NCBI GenBank assembly: GCA_900547415.1
Contig: URGS01000020.1
Span: forward strand, 1 to 35,042
Reading direction: 5' to 3'
From: an uncultured Phascolarctobacterium sp.
Lineage (GTDB): Bacteria > Bacillota > Negativicutes > Acidaminococcales > Acidaminococcaceae
Length of the DNA: 35,042 nt
In this document: positions 7,938 to 15,743 of the stretch, one piece after another
How positions within the stretch are numbered: position 1 is the stretch's first letter
How the letters are laid out: each line of letters starts with the position of its first letter
Position numbers and translations under genes: made by a program
Notes under the pieces: generated by a model
What the model saw: the letters and a program-made list of their open reading frames with translations, nothing else
Databases searched by the model: none
Told to the model about the DNA's origin: nothing

Positions 7938-9263
7938 TTATTTTACTGTAGCTATAATCCATTGCTTGTAGAGGTAATATCCTACGAGTCCAGTAATGAC
8001 TTCGGAGAGCGGGAAGGCAAACCAAGTATAATAAAGACCGAAATGTGACAACAGCCAGAATATAGGAATCAAGCAGAAAATCTGCCTTGTGATAGCTAAA
8101 ATAGTGCTTGGTCTTGTTGCGCCAATAGCTTGGAAAAAATTAGGATACATTAAAGCAAAGACCTGCGGAATAAAGGATGTAGCAATAACGCGGAAAGCAG
8201 GTACGCCTATTTCCAAGACTTTAGGACTATCAGAGAAAAATCCTATTAAATATTCAGGAATAAGCTCAAAGGCTAATATGCCAATGGACATAAAGGCGCA
8301 AATGAACAGAATGGATGTTTTAAGTATTTCCTGACAGCGGGCAAAGGCTTTGCAGGCGTGATTATAGCTGAGAACAGGAATAATGCAGGTTTCCATAGCC
8401 ATAAAGGGAATAAAGAAAAATGTTTGCAGCTTATAGTAAAGACCTAAAACTGTTACGGCCTCATCACAGAAGCCTGCTAAAATAATATTCAGAACAAGAA
8501 TATAAAGTACAAAAAGCAGCTGCATCAAGATATTGGGGAAGCCCAGATGCAGAATAACCTTGGCGTAGCGCAACTGTTCTTTAAAGGCAGGAGGCAGAGA
8601 AAAGGCTTGGGCAAAGGTAATGGCAGCGGCAGCAATTTGTCCTGTTACAGTAGCTAGGGCTGCACCTGTAATGCCTAGTGCAGGAATTGGTCCCCAGCCA
8701 AATATCAAAATAGGGTCTAAAATTATATTTAACATAGCACCGACAACCTGAGCCAGCATTGGTTTACGCATATTGCCATGTGCCTGATGAATTTTAGTAA
8801 AGATGCTTTCTAAAAATAATGGCAGACTGCCAATACATACTATGTAGCCATATGTAAGCGCATGCTCTCGAGCTATAGGCGATGATAGGGATAGATTGAC
8901 AAAGTATTCCAAAAAGAGGGCAATAAGTATGCTGAATAGGGCCCAGAGTCCTATGGCTAAAGCTACGCCTGTGCCTGCAGCCTTACGTGCAGTTTGCAGT
9001 CTTCCTTTGGCATAGCAGGCTGCTAGAAGCGTATTTAGGCCGACACCTGTGCCAACAGCTAGGGCAATGGAAATATATTGGATAGGATAAACTGCTGACA
9101 AAGCAGCCAGACCATCGCCGGAGAATAAGCCTACATAGTAGCTGTCTACGATATTATAGAGTGCCTGGATAAGCTGTGCCAGCATAACTGGTGGTGCTAG
9201 GCGGATAATTATCTTACTGATTTTTTCAGTGCCAAAGAAATGAGCTTCAGTTTCGTTGTTCAT
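7938..9263 (-). CDS. MATE-family multidrug/toxin efflux transporter
   Basis: 441 aa from the ATG at 9263; a TTG six bases further upstream is an alternative, and neither has a strong ribosome binding site. The protein is about 12 hydrophobic segments in two halves, typical of the MATE (NorM/DinF) antiporters that export cationic compounds using Na+ or H+ gradients. Family-like stretches include LAPPVMLAQLIQALYNIVD near the N-terminus, the SYYVGL segment of helix 1-2, and MRKPMLAQVVGAMLNI in the middle. It is a monocistronic minus-strand gene whose 3' end faces the FAD oxidoreductase terminator. The exported compound cannot be predicted. Confidence 0.93.
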   Translation of the reverse strand: MNNETEAHFFGTEKISKIIIRLAPPVMLAQLIQALYNIVDSYYVGLFSGDGLAALSAVYPIQYISIALAVGTGVGLNTLLAACYAKGRLQTARKAAGTGVALAIGLWALFSILIALFLEYFVNLSLSSPIAREHALTYGYIVCIGSLPLFLESIFTKIHQAHGNMRKPMLAQVVGAMLNIILDPILIFGWGPIPALGITGAALATVTGQIAAAAITFAQAFSLPPAFKEQLRYAKVILHLGFPNILMQLLFVLYILVLNIILAGFCDEAVTVLGLYYKLQTFFFIPFMAMETCIIPVLSYNHACKAFARCQEILKTSILFICAFMSIGILAFELIPEYLIGFFSDSPKVLEIGVPAFRVIATSFIPQVFALMYPNFFQAIGATRPSTILAITRQIFCLIPIFWLLSHFGLYYTWFAFPLSEVITGLVGYYLYKQWIIATVK

Positions 9264-9322
9264 ATTCAAATAGTCTCGCTTTTATTTATATTAAGGTTTT
9301 AGTGCCTTGGAAGATAACATCA

Positions 9323-9350
9323 ATTATAGTATGTTTTAAAATAGAGTCAA
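9323..9350 (-). promoter_or_regulatory. Promoter of the MATE gene
   Basis: On the minus strand: TTGACT (9350-9345), a 16-base spacer and TATAAT (9328-9323), 60 bases before the ATG. Confidence 0.75.
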
Positions 9351-9384
9351 GCTTGCTGCAGTAAAATAAAAGTAAGAGCTATGC

Positions 9385-9414
9385 AAAAAGCCCCGGATTG
9401 ATATCCAGGGCTTT
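9385..9414 (-). terminator. Terminator of the superoxide reductase gene
   Basis: AAAGCCC-GG (9387-9396) pairs with CC-GGGCTTT (9405-9414) with one mismatch, and the minus strand continues in T residues. It lies 16 bases after the superoxide reductase stop. Confidence 0.9.
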
Positions 9415-9429
9415 AGAATTGGTATTTGA

Positions 9430-9813
9430 TTATGCTTTTGCCATCCACAGACCATGGAGGTTGCAGTATTCATAAGCTGCTACTGCTTTATCATCTTCGG
9501 TCAGAGCAAAGGTAACTACAGGTTTTTCACCAGGATGGAGCTCTTTGCGTTGGCCGCCCTTTTCAGTCTCCAAATATACCCATTGAATGTAGTGTTCGTC
9601 CAGCATGGGGTGATCAACGCTGCCAATAGCAACGTGTACCAGATTGCCTTCAACAGTAATAACAGGTACGTGCTTTTCTTGAGCTGCGTCAACAGTGTTA
9701 GGGGTCAGCTCGGCCATTTTTTCGCCGCAGCAAACCAGAGGAACCTTAGCGTCAAATACCATACCTACGATGTTGCCACAGTGTTTGCAGATGAAAAATT
9801 TACGTTGTGCCAT
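9430..9813 (-). CDS. dfx: Desulfoferrodoxin, class II (2Fe) superoxide reductase
   Basis: 127 aa from the ATG at 9813, eight bases after AGGAG; an in-frame GTG at 9822 is less likely. The enzyme reduces superoxide to hydrogen peroxide without making oxygen and takes electrons from rubredoxin. Centre I is an N-terminal desulforedoxin domain with C9, C12, C28 and C29 as Fe(Cys)4 ligands. Centre II, the catalytic site, has H48, H68, H74 and H120 plus C117 in CNLHG. The E46-K47 pair just before H48 matches the lid residues that steer superoxide in the family. It diverges from a rubredoxin-fused hydrogenase across a 289-base gap, which suggests the electron source. Confidence 0.96.
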   Translation of the reverse strand: MAQRKFFICKHCGNIVGMVFDAKVPLVCCGEKMAELTPNTVDAAQEKHVPVITVEGNLVHVAIGSVDHPMLDEHYIQWVYLETEKGGQRKELHPGEKPVVTFALTEDDKAVAAYEYCNLHGLWMAKA

Positions 9814-9887
9814 TTTATTCACTCCTTTTATTATGAAATACGAGTTCTATGCTTGAGTATAATCAAAACATCCCAAGCTCTATCTTC

Positions 9888-9916
9888 ATTATATACTATT
9901 CTGCGGAAATTGCCAG
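9888..9916 (-). promoter_or_regulatory. Promoter of the superoxide reductase gene
   Basis: On the minus strand: CTGGCA (9916-9911), a 17-base spacer and TATAAT (9893-9888), 75 bases upstream of the ATG. The -35 matches only four of six positions. Confidence 0.6.
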
Positions 9917-9980
9917 CATTTTACAAAGAGTTTGCTAAATATCATAAAATAGGTTAATAAACTCTTCCTGCTGGCAAAAA

Positions 9981-9995
9981 TAATAATTATTATCA
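9981..9995 (+). promoter_or_regulatory. Fur/PerR-like operator box
   Basis: TAATAATTATTATCA matches the 7-1-7 Fur box TGATAATNATTATCA at all but one informative position, and matches the PerR box TTATAATNATTATAA at all but two. A 14-base perfect palindrome (9980-9993) lies inside it. It sits 12 bases upstream of the hydrogenase -35 box and between the two divergent oxidative-stress genes. Which regulator binds (Fur, PerR or Zur) is not decidable from the site alone. AT-rich sequence raises the chance of accidental matches. Confidence 0.55.
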
Positions 9996-10006
9996 GAAAT
10001 ATATTA

Positions 10007-10035
10007 TTGCAAATAACCTTAAAATCACATATACT
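10007..10035 (+). promoter_or_regulatory. Promoter of the rubredoxin-hydrogenase gene
   Basis: TTGCAA (10007-10012), a 17-base spacer and TATACT (10030-10035), 68 bases before the ATG at 10103. Confidence 0.75.
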
Positions 10036-10102
10036 TAAAAAAGGAACAGATTAAAAAATATTACTATTGAGAAATATCTACGTAAATGGAGGAGAAAGAA
10101 CT

Positions 10103-11629
10103 ATGTCTAAGCATGAATTCACAAATATACGCGTTGCTATAGAAAAAGATAATCCGGCAATTCAGCGTTTAGAGTTTAAGTGCATTAAATGCGGTGCCTG
10201 CAAAATGGTCTGCACAAACGAAATTGGTGTTTGTGGTACCTATGATTTGACTAAGACAGGTGATGTACCTGTATGTATTTATTGTGGTCAATGTGCTAAT
10301 GTTTGTCCCGTTGACTCCATTACTGAAAAGGTAGAAGCCTATGAGGTTTTAGCAGCTATTAATGACCCCGATAAAATTGTAGTTGTAAATACTTCTCCAT
10401 CTGTACGTGTATCCTTGGGTGAAGAGTTTGGCATGGCTGATGGCAGTTTTGTAGAGGGCAAGATGGTTGCACTGCTCCGTAAGCTGGGCGTTGATTATGT
10501 TTTGGATACATCCTTTGCAGCTGATATGACTATTGTAGAAGAAGCTAGTGAGTTAGTAGAACGTATTACTGAGGGCAAGCTGCCTCTGCCTCAGTTCACT
10601 AGCTGCTGTCCTGCGTGGGTTAAATTTGCAGAGGTTTACTATCCTGAAATGCTGCCCCATATTTCTACCGCTAAGAGTCCCATTGGTATGCAGGGGCCTA
10701 CTGTAAAAACATATTTTGCTAAGAAGATGGGTATTGATCCTACTAAGATTGTTAACGTAGCATTGACTCCCTGTACTGCTAAAAAGTTTGAAATACGTCG
10801 TGAGGAAATGTGCGACGCTGGAAAGTACTTGGGCATTGAAGGTCTGCGTGATATGGACCATGTTATTACAACTCGTGAGTTGGCAATGCTGGCCAATGAT
10901 GCTGGTATTGATTTCAATTCTTTAGAAGACTCTGCTTTTGATAAGGTTATGGGTGAGGCCAGTGGTGCTGCCAAGATTTTTGGCAACACTGGTGGCGTAA
11001 TGGAGGCTGCTATTCGTACTGCTTATGCTTATATTACCAATGAGCCTGTACCAGTGGATCTGCTGAAGCTGGAGCCTGTACGTGGTCTTGACGGTATTAA
11101 GGAAGCAACTGTAAAGATTAAGGATTTGGAAATCAAGGTTGCTGTAGTTTATGGTACTGCCAACGCACGTAAGATTGTTGAACGTATTAAAGCAGGCAAG
11201 GCAGATTATCACTTTGTCGAGGTTATGACCTGCCCTGGCGGCTGCATTGGAGGCGGCGGTCAGCCTAAGGATAGAGAATATAAGGGCAATGCTCTTAGAG
11301 CTAAGCGTATTGCAGGCTTGTACAAGAATGACAGCGAGCTTCCTATCCGTCTGAGCCATGAAAACCAAGAGCTGATTGAGATGTATAAGGAATTCTATGG
11401 CAAACCCTTAAGTGAGCTGGCAGAGGCTATGCTTCACACCAGCTATCATGACTGCAGTGAGCTCTTAGGAGAAAATGCTCCCGATGCTGCAGAGACTGCT
11501 GCTGCGAAGGCTGCGGAAAAGAAGTACCGCTGCAAGGTATGCGGCTACATTTATGAGGGCGACGAACTGCCAGCAGATTTTGTATGTCCCGTATGCGGCA
11601 AAGGCGTAGAGTTTTTTGAAGAAATCTAA
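10103..11629 (+). CDS. [FeFe] hydrogenase (group A type) with C-terminal rubredoxin domain
   Basis: 508 aa from the ATG at 10103 (GGAGGAG at 10088). Residues 27-68 are a two-cluster ferredoxin domain (C27, C30, C33, C37; C58, C61, C64, C68). The H-cluster domain follows: TSCCPAW with the proton-relay C168 and ligand C169, TPCTAKK with C224, and the third motif with C377 and C381 before GGGGQP. The residue before PC in motif two is Thr (T222), where the well-studied CpI enzyme has Met. The last 35 residues form a rubredoxin module (C477, C480, C495, C498) after an alanine-rich linker. Electrons could therefore pass between H2, FeS clusters and the attached rubredoxin. The divergent superoxide reductase is a natural rubredoxin client. 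No hydrogenase maturation gene is in the window. Confidence 0.93.
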   Translation: MSKHEFTNIRVAIEKDNPAIQRLEFKCIKCGACKMVCTNEIGVCGTYDLTKTGDVPVCIYCGQCANVCPVDSITEKVEAYEVLAAINDPDKIVVVNTSPSVRVSLGEEFGMADGSFVEGKMVALLRKLGVDYVLDTSFAADMTIVEEASELVERITEGKLPLPQFTSCCPAWVKFAEVYYPEMLPHISTAKSPIGMQGPTVKTYFAKKMGIDPTKIVNVALTPCTAKKFEIRREEMCDAGKYLGIEGLRDMDHVITTRELAMLANDAGIDFNSLEDSAFDKVMGEASGAAKIFGNTGGVMEAAIRTAYAYITNEPVPVDLLKLEPVRGLDGIKEATVKIKDLEIKVAVVYGTANARKIVERIKAGKADYHFVEVMTCPGGCIGGGGQPKDREYKGNALRAKRIAGLYKNDSELPIRLSHENQELIEMYKEFYGKPLSELAEAMLHTSYHDCSELLGENAPDAAETAAAKAAEKKYRCKVCGYIYEGDELPADFVCPVCGKGVEFFEEI

Positions 11630-11644
11630 TTAAGTAAAAAATAA

Positions 11645-11688
11645 TGGGTACAAGGCGAATGCTAAGCAGACGCTTTGTACCCAATTTT
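11645..11688. terminator. Bidirectional terminator between convergent genes
   Basis: TGGGTACAA-GCG (11645-11657) pairs with CGC-TTGTACCCA (11671-11683). T runs follow on both strands: AATTTTTG on plus, ATTATTTTTT on minus. It serves the hydrogenase and the facing HAD phosphatase gene. Confidence 0.92.
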
Positions 11689-11696
11689 TGATTTAC

Positions 11697-12503
11697 TTAT
11701 TTTACAGGAATATCGCCAACACCGTTTAAGATGATGGAGGGCTGATAGGAAAAGCCTTGGATGTTTTCGATGGTGCTGACACCTGTGAGAACAAGACCTG
11801 TCATCAGACCACTTTCAATACCTGCTACAATATCAGTATCCATTCTATCGCCAATCATAGCTGCTTCCTCAGAGTGTACATCTAAGAGACGCAGACCTGT
11901 ACGCATCATCAGCGGATTAGGCTTGCCCACATAGTAGGCCTGTTTGCCTGTTGCCAGCTCAATAGGTGCTACAAGAGCACGGCAGGCGGGGATAATGCCA
12001 AAGTCTGAGGGGCCTGTGAGGTCAGAGTTAGTTGCTACCAGGCGAGCACCTTTATTGATAAGGCTGACAGCCTTAAGAATCATGTTGTAGTTATAGGTAT
12101 TGGTTTCGCCAACAACAACATAATCAGGATTAACATCGTTCATAGTGATTCCCATATCATACAGAGCATTTACAAGACCGGGAGCACCAATGACGTAGGC
12201 ACTGCAGCCAGGAGCCTGGGAATGGATAAATTTAGCTGTAGCAAGAGCACTAGTATAGAAATGGCTCTCATCAACCTCCAAACCCATACGGGCCAGCTTT
12301 TGCTGCAGTTCTCTGGGACTGCGTTCGCTGGAGTTAGTTAGGAAAAGGAAGCTTTTATCTTCTTTGTATAGCCAATTTACAAATTCTTTTACACCATCTA
12401 AGAGAAAATTACCGTGATAGATGACACCATCCATATCACAAATAAAGCCTTTTTTGGAGCGGAGTTCCGCTAAACGTTCTGCGTTAAGTTCTACTTTGTT
12501 CAC
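11697..12503 (-). CDS. HAD-superfamily phosphatase, subfamily IIA (NagD-like)
   Basis: 268 aa from the GTG at 12503, which follows AAAGGAAAG; further upstream in-frame codons have no site and encode a non-family extension. Motif I is CDMDGVIYHG, motif II LFLTNSS, motif III the lysine in GKPNPLMM, and motif IV GDRMDTDI, in the order of the NagD/AraL/phosphoglycolate phosphatase group with a C2 cap. These enzymes hydrolyse small phosphomonoesters such as UMP, sugar phosphates or nitrophenyl phosphate, often as metabolite repair. The exact substrate is unknown. It is a single gene facing the hydrogenase, with its own promoter at 12538-12566. Confidence 0.9.
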   Translation of the reverse strand: MNKVELNAERLAELRSKKGFICDMDGVIYHGNFLLDGVKEFVNWLYKEDKSFLFLTNSSERSPRELQQKLARMGLEVDESHFYTSALATAKFIHSQAPGCSAYVIGAPGLVNALYDMGITMNDVNPDYVVVGETNTYNYNMILKAVSLINKGARLVATNSDLTGPSDFGIIPACRALVAPIELATGKQAYYVGKPNPLMMRTGLRLLDVHSEEAAMIGDRMDTDIVAGIESGLMTGLVLTGVSTIENIQGFSYQPSIILNGVGDIPVK

Positions 12504-12537
12504 AATAACATCTTTCCTTTCTTTAGTATACAATTTA

Positions 12538-12566
12538 ATTATGCAGAATAATAAAGGCTTTTGCAA
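12538..12566 (-). promoter_or_regulatory. Promoter of the HAD phosphatase gene
   Basis: On the minus strand: TTGCAA (12566-12561), a 17-base spacer and CATAAT (12543-12538), 35 bases before the GTG. The rest of the gap up to 12750 holds nothing I can identify. Confidence 0.65.
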
Positions 12567-12752
12567 GGTAAAAGGAGATATTTTACAAAAATTATACAAA
12601 GACGTTTGTCTAGGCTTACGAAGGGTTTTAATATATACTTCATTATGGAGAATACAGGGCAAAAACTTTGCTTTTACAGAGCGTTATGTTGATTTATAAA
12701 ATTATATTTGTAAATCGCTTTGTGTACGGAAAAAAGTCTTATACTTTTTTTA

Positions 12753-12791
12753 TTTACATTAGCTGATTTTATAACTATTATGGTGTATAAT
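12753..12791 (+). promoter_or_regulatory. Promoter of the Mn2+ riboswitch transcript
   Basis: TTTACA (12753-12758), a 17-base spacer and TATTAT (12776-12781). A perfect TATAAT at 12786-12791 is an alternative -10 with a weaker -35. Either start places the aptamer about 25-35 bases downstream. Confidence 0.6.
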
Positions 12792-12820
12792 ACCAGAAAC
12801 GAGGTTTTACCTCTATATAC

Positions 12821-12930
12821 AAGTAAAAGGGAGTAGCTGGCATAGGCCCCGCCTATGTATACATTGTCGTCAGTACGATTACGAAAAGTAATCCGGCTTT
12901 GTAAGTAAATGGCGAGACTTTGTTGTAAAT
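12821..12930 (+). ncRNA. yybP-ykoY (Mn2+) riboswitch aptamer
   Basis: The conserved pieces of the yybP-ykoY motif appear in order: AAAGGGAGTAGC (12826-12837), a GC-rich hairpin with GGCATAGGCCCCGCCTATG, GTCGTCAGTACGATTACG near 12866-12883, CCGGCTTTGT (12893-12902) and GGCGAGACTTTG (12911-12922). Members of this class bind Mn2+ and switch on Mn exporters. The gene downstream is a P-type ATPase, a known partner type. A small hairpin GAGGT-TTT-ACCTC at 12801-12813 precedes it. Confidence 0.88.
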
Positions 12931-12961
12931 TATTTATATTTACGGCAGAGCTCGCCTTTTT
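12911..12961 (+). terminator. Terminator of the Mn2+ riboswitch
   Basis: GGCGAG (12911-12916) pairs with CTCGCC (12951-12956) around an inner GTAAAT/ATTTAC stem, followed by TTTTTG. The left arm is part of the aptamer's conserved GGCGAGAC, so metal binding should block the terminator and turn the gene on, as known for this class. Confidence 0.85.
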
Positions 12962-12990
12962 GTGTACCTGCCGGACTAGGAGGAGTATTA

Positions 12991-15618
12991 ATGAGTGTCT
13001 ATGGTTTAAATGAAGAAGAGGTAAGAAAATCAAGGGAAGAATTTGGCGGGAATTCCTTAAGTCAGCCACCAAGAGAAACCTTTTGGCAAAAGCTTTTAGG
13101 TAATTTTAAGGATCCTATTATCAAGATCTTGTTAGTGGCCCTGTTGGTTAACGTTGTTTGTGTATTCCGCGGCTATGGCGATTGGTACGAAGCAGTTGGC
13201 ATTTTTCTAGCTATTATTTTAGCTACAATGGTGTCAACGTTTTCTGAATATAGCAACGAAAACGCTTTTCAGAAACTGCAGGAGGAAGCTAGCCGCATTA
13301 CCTGCCGTGTATGGCGTAATGGTGAGCTTGTTGAGCTGCCCATAGATGATCTTGTTGTAGGCGATGCTATAGTTTTGGAAACTGGTGATAAAATTCCTGT
13401 TGACGGCGTGCTTTTGGAAGGTCATGTAAAGCTTGACCAGGCAGCTTTGAACGGTGAAAGTGAGGAGGCTGAAAAGCTTCCGGCTGCACAAGGCTTTGTG
13501 TGGCCTAAAGAGGTTGACTTTCTTGATACTAGCTGCTTGTATCGCGGAAGTGTAGTTGTTGAGGGTACTGGTGTTTTAGAGGCTCGTCAGGTCGGTGATG
13601 CTTCTGTTTACGGCAAGCTTACCCAAGAGCTGAAGGATGATGATCGTGATAGCCCGCTGAAGCTGAAGCTGAAGCATTTGGCGCAAACTATCAGTAAGTT
13701 TGGTTATGCTGGCAGTGCGTGTATCGCTTTGGGACTGATGCTTCACCGCATGCTTTTGGCAGGTGGCTGGGACGCATATATGTCTAATTTTGACATTGTT
13801 CTTACAGATTTAGTGCAGGCTGTAATTCTGGCTGTAATTATTATTGTTATGGCAGTTCCTGAGGGCTTGCCACTGATGATTGCTATAGTTTCTTCTCTCA
13901 ATATGCGTAAGATGCTTGATGACAAGGTCTTGGTCCGCAAGCTGGTAGGTATTGAGACTGCAGGCAGCCTGAATCTGCTCTTTACAGATAAAACTGGTAC
14001 TATTACTAAGGGTAAGCTGGAGGTTATGCGCTTTATTAGTGGTACAGGAGAAGAATTTTCCTCCTTTGATAACCTTCCTGGACCTATACAACAGATGGTT
14101 TACGAGAACGTAGCCTTGAACACCTCTGCTACTATGAGCCATGGTCAGCTTGTTGGCGGTAATATGACTGAGGCTGCTTTGAACAATTATGTAGGCAGTT
14201 TTAAAGGAATTCTTCCTGTACGCAAGGATTTTATCCCATTTAATAGTACTGCAAAATGTTCTTATGCAAGGGTGCAGGGAGCTGGATGTGCTTACAGTCT
14301 TGTTAAGGGTGCTCCTGAAAAGCTGTTGCAGCAGGCAAGTACATATTTGAACAGTGAGGGCCAGAAGCTGCCACTTACTGATACTATTAAAGAGCAGCTA
14401 GACGCTCGTATGTTGGAGCTGGCTGGTCAGGCTATGCGCCTTTTGGCATTATGCAGCTACAAGGGCGATTTTGAAGCTGTTGATGGCAAGACTCCTTGGG
14501 AGCAGGGTGGTAACCTGTGTTTAGTTGGTGTTGTAGCTATTCGTGACGATGTTCGTCCTGAGGCTGTTGAAGCTATTGAGGCAGTACAAAAGGCAGGCGT
14601 TCAGGTCGTTATGATTACTGGCGACCGTAAGGAAACTGCTATAGCTATTGCTGAGTCAGCAGGACTTTTGCGCGAGCCAGAGGATTTGGCTCTGACCTCT
14701 AATCAGCTTGCTTGTCTTTCTGACGATGAGGTTAAGGAGATATTGCCCAGACTGCGTGTAGTTGCCAGAGCTCTGCCGATGGACAAATCACGTTTGGTAC
14801 GTTTGTCTCAGGAACTGAACCTTGTTGTAGGTATGACTGGTGATGGTGTCAACGACTCTCCTGCATTGAAAAAGGCTGATGTAGGCTTTGCAATGGGTAG
14901 TGGTACAGAGGTTGCTAAAGAGGCTGGTGATATTGTTATTCTTGATGATAACTTCCTCAGCATTAAAAAGGCAATTCTCTATGGACGTACTATTTACCAT
15001 TCTATCTGCAAGTTCATTACATTCCAGCTAAGCATAAACTTCTCTGCTGTGGCAATTAACTTCTTGGCTCCTTTTGTTGGGATTGAAAAGCCTTTGACCA
15101 TTACTCAAATCCTGTGGATTAATCTTGTTATGGATACTTTGGCTGCCCTTGCCTTTGGCGGCGAGCCTGCCTTGGAGCAATATTTGGCAGAGCCTCCTAA
15201 AAAGAGAAGTGCGCCCATTGTCAGCAAAAAGATGCTGACAAGCATTTTATCCAGTGGCCTTTACATCACAGTATTGGCATTGACATTCTTTAAATGTCCC
15301 ATGATTACAGAGCGCTTCCGCGCAGGTATTGATGATATTTACCTGTACACCGGTTTCTTCTGCACCTATATCTTGCTGGCTGTGGCTAATGGCTTTAATG
15401 TTAGAGTTGATAACTGGCGCTTATGGGAGCATCTGCAGCTGAATAAGGGCTTTATTCAGGTAATGGCGCTGATTGTCTGTGTGCAGATTGTACTTACCTA
15501 TGTAGGTGGACGTATTCTGCGTACCGCACCCCTCAGCATGGAGGAATGGCTTACTGTAATTGGTTTATCCGTAACAATCATTTTTGTTGATGTTATCAGA
15601 AAGCTGTTAACTAAATAA
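12991..15618 (+). CDS. P-type cation-transporting ATPase (P2 type, probable Mn2+/Ca2+ exporter)
   Basis: 875 aa; ATG at 12991 with AGGAGG at 12978-12983. The family layout is complete: actuator loop LNGESEEAEK, membrane helix four with VPEGLP, the phosphorylated aspartate D333 in DKTGT, the nucleotide domain KGAPE, the hinge TGDGVNDSPALKKADVGFAMG, and helix six NLVMDTLAALAFG. The PEGLP and NLVMD residues are those of Ca2+/Mn2+-type P2 pumps, and annotation would normally say calcium-translocating PMCA-type. The upstream Mn2+ riboswitch argues that manganese export is the physiological role, as for YoaB of Lactococcus. It is monocistronic and ends at the terminator at 15634. Confidence 0.93.
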   Translation: MSVYGLNEEEVRKSREEFGGNSLSQPPRETFWQKLLGNFKDPIIKILLVALLVNVVCVFRGYGDWYEAVGIFLAIILATMVSTFSEYSNENAFQKLQEEASRITCRVWRNGELVELPIDDLVVGDAIVLETGDKIPVDGVLLEGHVKLDQAALNGESEEAEKLPAAQGFVWPKEVDFLDTSCLYRGSVVVEGTGVLEARQVGDASVYGKLTQELKDDDRDSPLKLKLKHLAQTISKFGYAGSACIALGLMLHRMLLAGGWDAYMSNFDIVLTDLVQAVILAVIIIVMAVPEGLPLMIAIVSSLNMRKMLDDKVLVRKLVGIETAGSLNLLFTDKTGTITKGKLEVMRFISGTGEEFSSFDNLPGPIQQMVYENVALNTSATMSHGQLVGGNMTEAALNNYVGSFKGILPVRKDFIPFNSTAKCSYARVQGAGCAYSLVKGAPEKLLQQASTYLNSEGQKLPLTDTIKEQLDARMLELAGQAMRLLALCSYKGDFEAVDGKTPWEQGGNLCLVGVVAIRDDVRPEAVEAIEAVQKAGVQVVMITGDRKETAIAIAESAGLLREPEDLALTSNQLACLSDDEVKEILPRLRVVARALPMDKSRLVRLSQELNLVVGMTGDGVNDSPALKKADVGFAMGSGTEVAKEAGDIVILDDNFLSIKKAILYGRTIYHSICKFITFQLSINFSAVAINFLAPFVGIEKPLTITQILWINLVMDTLAALAFGGEPALEQYLAEPPKKRSAPIVSKKMLTSILSSGLYITVLALTFFKCPMITERFRAGIDDIYLYTGFFCTYILLAVANGFNVRVDNWRLWEHLQLNKGFIQVMALIVCVQIVLTYVGGRILRTAPLSMEEWLTVIGLSVTIIFVDVIRKLLTK

Positions 15619-15633
15619 TAAGTTTAAAGTGAT

Positions 15634-15668
15634 AAGGCTCCTACATCAGTGTGTGGGAGCCTTGTTTA
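15634..15668 (+). terminator. Terminator of the P-type ATPase gene
   Basis: AAGGCTCC-ACA (15634-15645) pairs with TGT-GGAGCCTT (15652-15663), then GTTTA. The T run is short. Confidence 0.8.
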
Positions 15669-15681
15669 TGATAAGAAGATA

Positions 15682-15732
15682 CAAAAAATCCTCATTCGTT
15701 AAGATATTTACGTCTTGTTGCGGATGAGGATT
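15682..15732 (-). terminator. Terminator of the pth operon
   Basis: AATCCTCAT-CG (15687-15698) pairs with CG-ATGAGGATT (15721-15732). On the minus strand the hairpin runs into TTTTTT. It lies 12 bases after the pth stop. Confidence 0.88.
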
Positions 15733-15743
15733 ATTGTTATATA

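Noticed and set aside
12504..12662. N-terminal extension of the HAD phosphatase
   Set aside because: The extra frame covers the promoter at 12538-12566 and the ribosome binding site, and does not resemble the family.
12421..12699. A 92-codon plus-strand frame before the Mn2+ riboswitch
   Set aside because: It overlaps the 5' end and promoter of the HAD phosphatase gene, has no ribosome binding site and no recognisable product.
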